Shown here piece by piece: positions 60,717 to 64,000 of a stretch of DNA of 64,000 bases. A model generated the notes under the pieces. That model was given only the letters and a program-made list of their open reading frames with translations, had not been told where the DNA came from and did no database searches. Position 1 is the stretch's first letter. Each line of letters opens with the position of its first letter. The DNA comes from Teretinema zuelzerae (GTDB taxonomy: Bacteria; Spirochaetota; Spirochaetia; Treponematales; Treponemataceae): positions 806,001 through 870,000 of the forward strand of contig NZ_JAINWA010000001.1 of NCBI RefSeq assembly GCF_021021555.1, written 5' to 3'. Position numbers and translations under genes: made by a program.

Positions 60717-62104
60717 CACTTGGCTCCTTTCGTATCAGTACCGGCGGCGGCCTTCTTGGCGGCCTGCTTCGCCATCTCGGTGCGGACCATCAGCTTGCCG
60801 ATGCGGAAATGCTGGACCAGCTTGACGCGGGCGGGGCACACATAGGCGCAGGTTCCGCACTCGACGCAGTCCATGAGGCCGCATCGCTTCGCTTCTTCCA
60901 GGTTTCCGGCCTTCACAGCGCGTGCGATGAGCACCGGAGCGAGCCGGCAGCTGCACACGCTGATGCATCTGCCGCAGCCGATGCAGGGATCTTCGTCCAC
61001 GAGCGCGGTTTCTTTGGCGGTCAGGAAGAGCACGCCGGAGGTATTTTTCTGAACCGGGAAGCTCGCGCTTTTCATGGCGAAACCCATCATCGGACCGCCG
61101 GAAATGATCTTCGCGACCCCGGGATTCAATGTTACGACTTCGGGGATGAGATCTCCCACCAGGGTTCCGATGGGCACGAGTATGTTTTTCGGCGTAGCGC
61201 AGGCTCCGCCGGATATGGTAAGGCCGCGCTCGATAAGGGGCTTTCCTTCACGGAAGGCCTCTGAGAGGGCTTTCAGTGTGCCAACATTCTGAACCACGCA
61301 GCCGGCCGCGGAGGGCAAACCGCCGGACGGCACTTCCCTGCCGGTAACGGCCTTGATGAGCATCTTTTCGCCGCCCTGGGGATATTTCGTCTTGCAAAGC
61401 GCGACGGAAATTTTGCAGGCGCCGGGCCCGACGGGATTCTCCCTGAGCTTGGCAGCGGCCGCTTCAAGAACCGGCACCAGATCGGCCTTATTTTCCTCGA
61501 GAACGATGATTCCCTCGGCGGCTCCGGTAATATGCATTGCGATCGCGACCCCGTCGACGACTTTAGCAGCGTCTTCTTCCATTATACGGGCGTCTATCGT
61601 GAGATACGGTTCGCACTCGGCTCCGTTAGCCAGAAGGTAGTCGATCTTTGCGCCCTTCGGCGGATTGAGTTTTACATGAGTCGGGAACGAAGCTCCTCCC
61701 ATGCCGACCAATCCGGCTTCGCGGACTCTCGCCAGAGACTCTTCCCGCGTCGCGGTGAAAGGATCAAGGGGAGAAAGGAAGGCAGTCCTGTCCGAACCGT
61801 CGGCTTCTATGACGATGCAGGGCACATCCACGTTTCCTGTTACAAGATGCGTCTCGATTTTTTTCACCGTTCCCGCGACCGAGGCGTGAACAGGCGCCGA
61901 CATGAACGCGTCGGACTCCGCGATCTTCTGACCGCGCGCAACGCTGTCTCCAACGGAAACGAGCGGTTTGTTAGGCGCGCCGCCCTGGGTTACGGGAATC
62001 CACACCAACTTTGTGGACGGGAACCGGGCTTCTACGGGAAGATTCCTGGTCGCGTCTTTTCGCTCCGGCGGGTGAATCCCGCCTTTGAAGGATTTGATAC
62101 TCAT
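60716..62104 (-). CDS. rnfC: Rnf complex subunit RnfC
   Basis: The 462-residue protein has the NADH/FMN fold of RnfC/NqrA: FKGGIHPPERKDATRN, GLVGMGGASFPTHVKL and KYPQGGEKMLIKAVTGREVP. Two 4Fe-4S clusters follow, CIGCGRCISVCSCRLAP and CVECGTCAYVCP. It binds NAD(H) at the cytoplasmic face. First gene of rnfCDGEAB-era. The promoter ends six bases before the ATG and no Shine-Dalgarno is present. Confidence 0.95.
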   Translation of the reverse strand: MSIKSFKGGIHPPERKDATRNLPVEARFPSTKLVWIPVTQGGAPNKPLVSVGDSVARGQKIAESDAFMSAPVHASVAGTVKKIETHLVTGNVDVPCIVIEADGSDRTAFLSPLDPFTATREESLARVREAGLVGMGGASFPTHVKLNPPKGAKIDYLLANGAECEPYLTIDARIMEEDAAKVVDGVAIAMHITGAAEGIIVLEENKADLVPVLEAAAAKLRENPVGPGACKISVALCKTKYPQGGEKMLIKAVTGREVPSGGLPSAAGCVVQNVGTLKALSEAFREGKPLIERGLTISGGACATPKNILVPIGTLVGDLIPEVVTLNPGVAKIISGGPMMGFAMKSASFPVQKNTSGVLFLTAKETALVDEDPCIGCGRCISVCSCRLAPVLIARAVKAGNLEEAKRCGLMDCVECGTCAYVCPARVKLVQHFRIGKLMVRTEMAKQAAKKAAAGTDTKGAK

Positions 62105-62110
62105 ACGCAG

Positions 62111-62140
62111 ATACTATCTTCCGGTACACCCATGAGTCAA
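62111..62140 (-). promoter_or_regulatory. Promoter of the rnf operon, leaderless type
   Basis: On the minus strand TTGACT (62140-62135), 18-bp spacer, TAGTAT (62116-62111), then six bases to the rnfC ATG at 62104. The gap to the divergent gene at 62293 is AT-rich and holds TATAAT near 62190. Confidence 0.6.
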
Positions 62141-62292
62141 TACAAAATCGATACATATCGTGCTTTTTTTACCCAATAAAATACGAGATATAATTGTATA
62201 GTCAGAGGCTCCGCGTAACGATACTATGTAAATACGTGTTTAAAAAATACAACTATTTGCAGCTGCACGTCTGAATACAGAGGAGGACCCTC

Positions 62293-64000
62293 ATGAATCT
62301 GAAAAAGAGAGCCGGAATCGTGCTGATTCTGGCCGTCTTGAACGCAAGCGTCTTTGCGTATAATCCCCCCGCTGTCGGAGAATCCGCATCGGCCTTTCTA
62401 TCGCCCGACCAGCTCGGCGGCTCTTCGAGCGCTGCCGGAAGCGGACTGGGAGCCGTTCTCCCCGGAGAACTCGCGGCGAACCCGGCTCTGGGAGCCGGCG
62501 AACAGAGGATCATCCTTGACGCGTCATACGGAGCCCTTTTCGGCACCGAGGACGACACGGGTCTCGGACACTTCATCAATATGGGAGGGCTCTACCCCAC
62601 CCGCTGGGCGGTTTTCGGCGGAAGCCTTAACTTCCTGACCTCGCCCTTCGACACCGCACCCCTCGGCACGGCCGCAACCATGCGGGCCTCCGTTTCCAAA
62701 GACCTCACCGACCGCTTCTGGATCGGCGCGGGGCTTTCCGGAAGCTACGGCACCGGCTGGGGAGTATCGGGCGACCTGGGAGCCCTTCTGAACCTGGGCG
62801 ACGTCTCCTTCATGAAAGACGCCAGAATCGGCGGAAGCGTCACCGGCCTCGGCCGCCCCTTCACCACCGATTCGCAGGGAATCGCGGGCGGAAACGCGGG
62901 AGCATATCCTTCAATGTTCACTCCCCGCGTTGGATACGCCGCGACCCTTTTCGGAAATGAATCGTTAGCGCTCGGAGCCTCCGCCGACCTCGCCTTCCCG
63001 ACCTTCCAGAACATGGTCTTCGACGCCGCTGTTCAGGGAGTAATCAAAAACCTCGTAACAATCCGCACAGGATGGAATTTCAACCTCCAGGAAACGATGA
63101 ACGACCGGCCGATCAACCTTCCGTCGGCCTCCGTCGGCGTAAAGCTCGCCCTGGATTCGCCGGACAAGGACTCCTTCCTCGCACGCCACGGCTGGGGCAG
63201 GAGCGAATGGACCCCGACCGCCGCCTTCAGGTCTCTCGGCTACGGAGTATACGCGACGGGAACCGGCGTCAACATGCGGCTCGGCATGGCCGATACACAG
63301 CCGCCTGAGATAACGGTCGACTATCCCGAACCCGTCTACATTTCGCCGAACAACGACGGAACCAAGGACGAACTCCTCGTGCCCGTCTCCATAACGGACG
63401 CGCGCTACATTCTCGGCTGGGCCTTCGTCATCGAAAACGAAAAAGGCGAAGTAGTCAGAACCATCGCCAACAAGGAAGTCCGCACCGAAATGCAGGACAT
63501 CAAGTCCTTCTGGAAGCTGTTAACCAAGGTCAAAGCGGGAATCCCCCTGCCGGAAAACCTCCGCTGGGACGGCATCATGGATTCCGGAGAAACAGCTCCC
63601 GACGGAACCTACTTCTTCCATGTAACCGCTATAGACGATAACGACAATCAGGCGGCAACGGACAAATTCACCGTCTATCTCGACAACACCCTGCCTGTCG
63701 TTTCCGCTATCCCGCCCTCCGGCGGCAACGCGATGATTTTCAGCCCGGACGGAGACGGCAACAAGGACGGCTTCCTCGTCAAGCAGACAGGATCTGTCGA
63801 AGATCTCTGGAAGGCGGAAGTCCTCAACTCCGCCGGCATGGTCGTTCGCACCATCGACACCCGTTCTGCGGCTCCGGCGGACTTCCTCTGGGACGGAAAG
63901 AGCGACTCGCTCTCCATCGTGCCGGACGGCGTGTATTCCTACCGAATCGCGACGACGGACCGCGCGGGCAACTCCGCGAACGCCTCGGTGAACAACATCA
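62293..64000 (+). CDS. Large secreted protein with barrel-like start and FlgD-like Ig repeats, cut by the window end
   Basis: At least 569 residues with no stop before the window end. MNLKKRAGIVLILAVLNASVFA is a signal peptide. Residues ~25-330 are rich in alternating beta strands with Gly/Ser (GLGAVLPGELAANPALG, then LGHFINMGGLYPTRWAVFGG), like outer-membrane or surface barrels. From ~340 on come Ig/FlgD-like repeats: ISPNNDGTKDELLVPVSITD, LPENLRWDGIMDSG, APDGTYFFHVTAIDDN, and again FSPDGDGNKDGFLVKQTG. Such long proteins are common in Treponema cell envelopes. AGGAGG precedes the ATG. The function is unknown. Confidence 0.75.
   Translation, partial: MNLKKRAGIVLILAVLNASVFAYNPPAVGESASAFLSPDQLGGSSSAAGSGLGAVLPGELAANPALGAGEQRIILDASYGALFGTEDDTGLGHFINMGGLYPTRWAVFGGSLNFLTSPFDTAPLGTAATMRASVSKDLTDRFWIGAGLSGSYGTGWGVSGDLGALLNLGDVSFMKDARIGGSVTGLGRPFTTDSQGIAGGNAGAYPSMFTPRVGYAATLFGNESLALGASADLAFPTFQNMVFDAAVQGVIKNLVTIRTGWNFNLQETMNDRPINLPSASVGVKLALDSPDKDSFLARHGWGRSEWTPTAAFRSLGYGVYATGTGVNMRLGMADTQPPEITVDYPEPVYISPNNDGTKDELLVPVSITDARYILGWAFVIENEKGEVVRTIANKEVRTEMQDIKSFWKLLTKVKAGIPLPENLRWDGIMDSGETAPDGTYFFHVTAIDDNDNQAATDKFTVYLDNTLPVVSAIPPSGGNAMIFSPDGDGNKDGFLVKQTGSVEDLWKAEVLNSAGMVVRTIDTRSAAPADFLWDGKSDSLSIVPDGVYSYRIATTDRAGNSANASVNNI

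Noticed and set aside
1-64000. CRISPR arrays, rRNA genes and prophage structural genes
   Set aside because: I saw no regular spacer-repeat pattern, rRNA sequence or phage capsid/tail genes.

Overview
The window looks like chromosomal DNA of a free-living or host-associated anaerobic spirochaete of the Treponema group. This is inferred from gene content, not proven by a marker gene. Pointers are a full Rnf ion-pumping complex, a CheA-CheW-CheY-CheR-CheB chemotaxis operon with two receptors, a def-fmt-PASTA operon, fused aroDE, a YjfB-type motility protein, and long secreted proteins with FlgD-like repeats. The host DNA is GC-rich. One segment, 34.2-43.3 kb, is visibly more AT-rich and is a foreign island.

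Layout. 0-10.6 kb: a radical SAM gene cut by the window edge, then small metabolic and regulatory genes (PadR regulator, flavin reductase fusion, racemase, PNPOx-like protein, GH43, DinB-like fusion, a frameshifted WYL regulator, DUF3795, MFS, TfoX-N, LysE). 10.7-20.1 kb, minus strand: the operon cheA-mcp-cheY-cheW-mcp-cheR-cheB, with a CHASE-GGDEF cyclase just upstream. 20.2-34.1 kb: radical SAM/SPASM, HI0933-type flavoprotein, solute-binding protein, tyrS with a tyrosine-containing leader ORF and a terminator, GH43 lipoprotein, ArsR plus an EFR1-type ferredoxin, GNAT, HAD, DJ-1-like, and a two-gene envelope operon.

34,169-43,297 is an island integrated in tRNA-Cys. A 40-bp direct repeat (the 3' part of the tRNA gene) bounds it. 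It carries a tyrosine integrase, an excisionase-like protein, integrase-arm-like repeats at both ends, and a cargo of YjfB, hemerythrin, flavodiiron protein and PAS/HD-GYP. It also holds an amber-interrupted IS256 copy and about 1.7 kb of noncoding, structured DNA. The host's original tRNA terminator is stranded at the far end, and the island supplies a new one.

43.3-64 kb: tRNA-Cys, a hypothetical gene, trxB, a GH3 gene truncated against a truncated proC, proB-proA, def-fmt-PASTA (fmt frameshifted in a C tract), a NhaC-type antiporter, aroDE-rpiA, era, rnfCDGEAB, and the start of a large secreted protein.

Two wider patterns stand out. First, many host genes have a good -35/-10 whose -10 ends only 5-9 nt before the start codon and have no Shine-Dalgarno, which predicts leaderless mRNAs. 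Second, several reading frames are broken at simple tracts or junctions (WYL regulator, fmt, GH3/proC, IS256 transposase). These could be real lesions, switches or assembly errors, and cannot be told apart from sequence alone.
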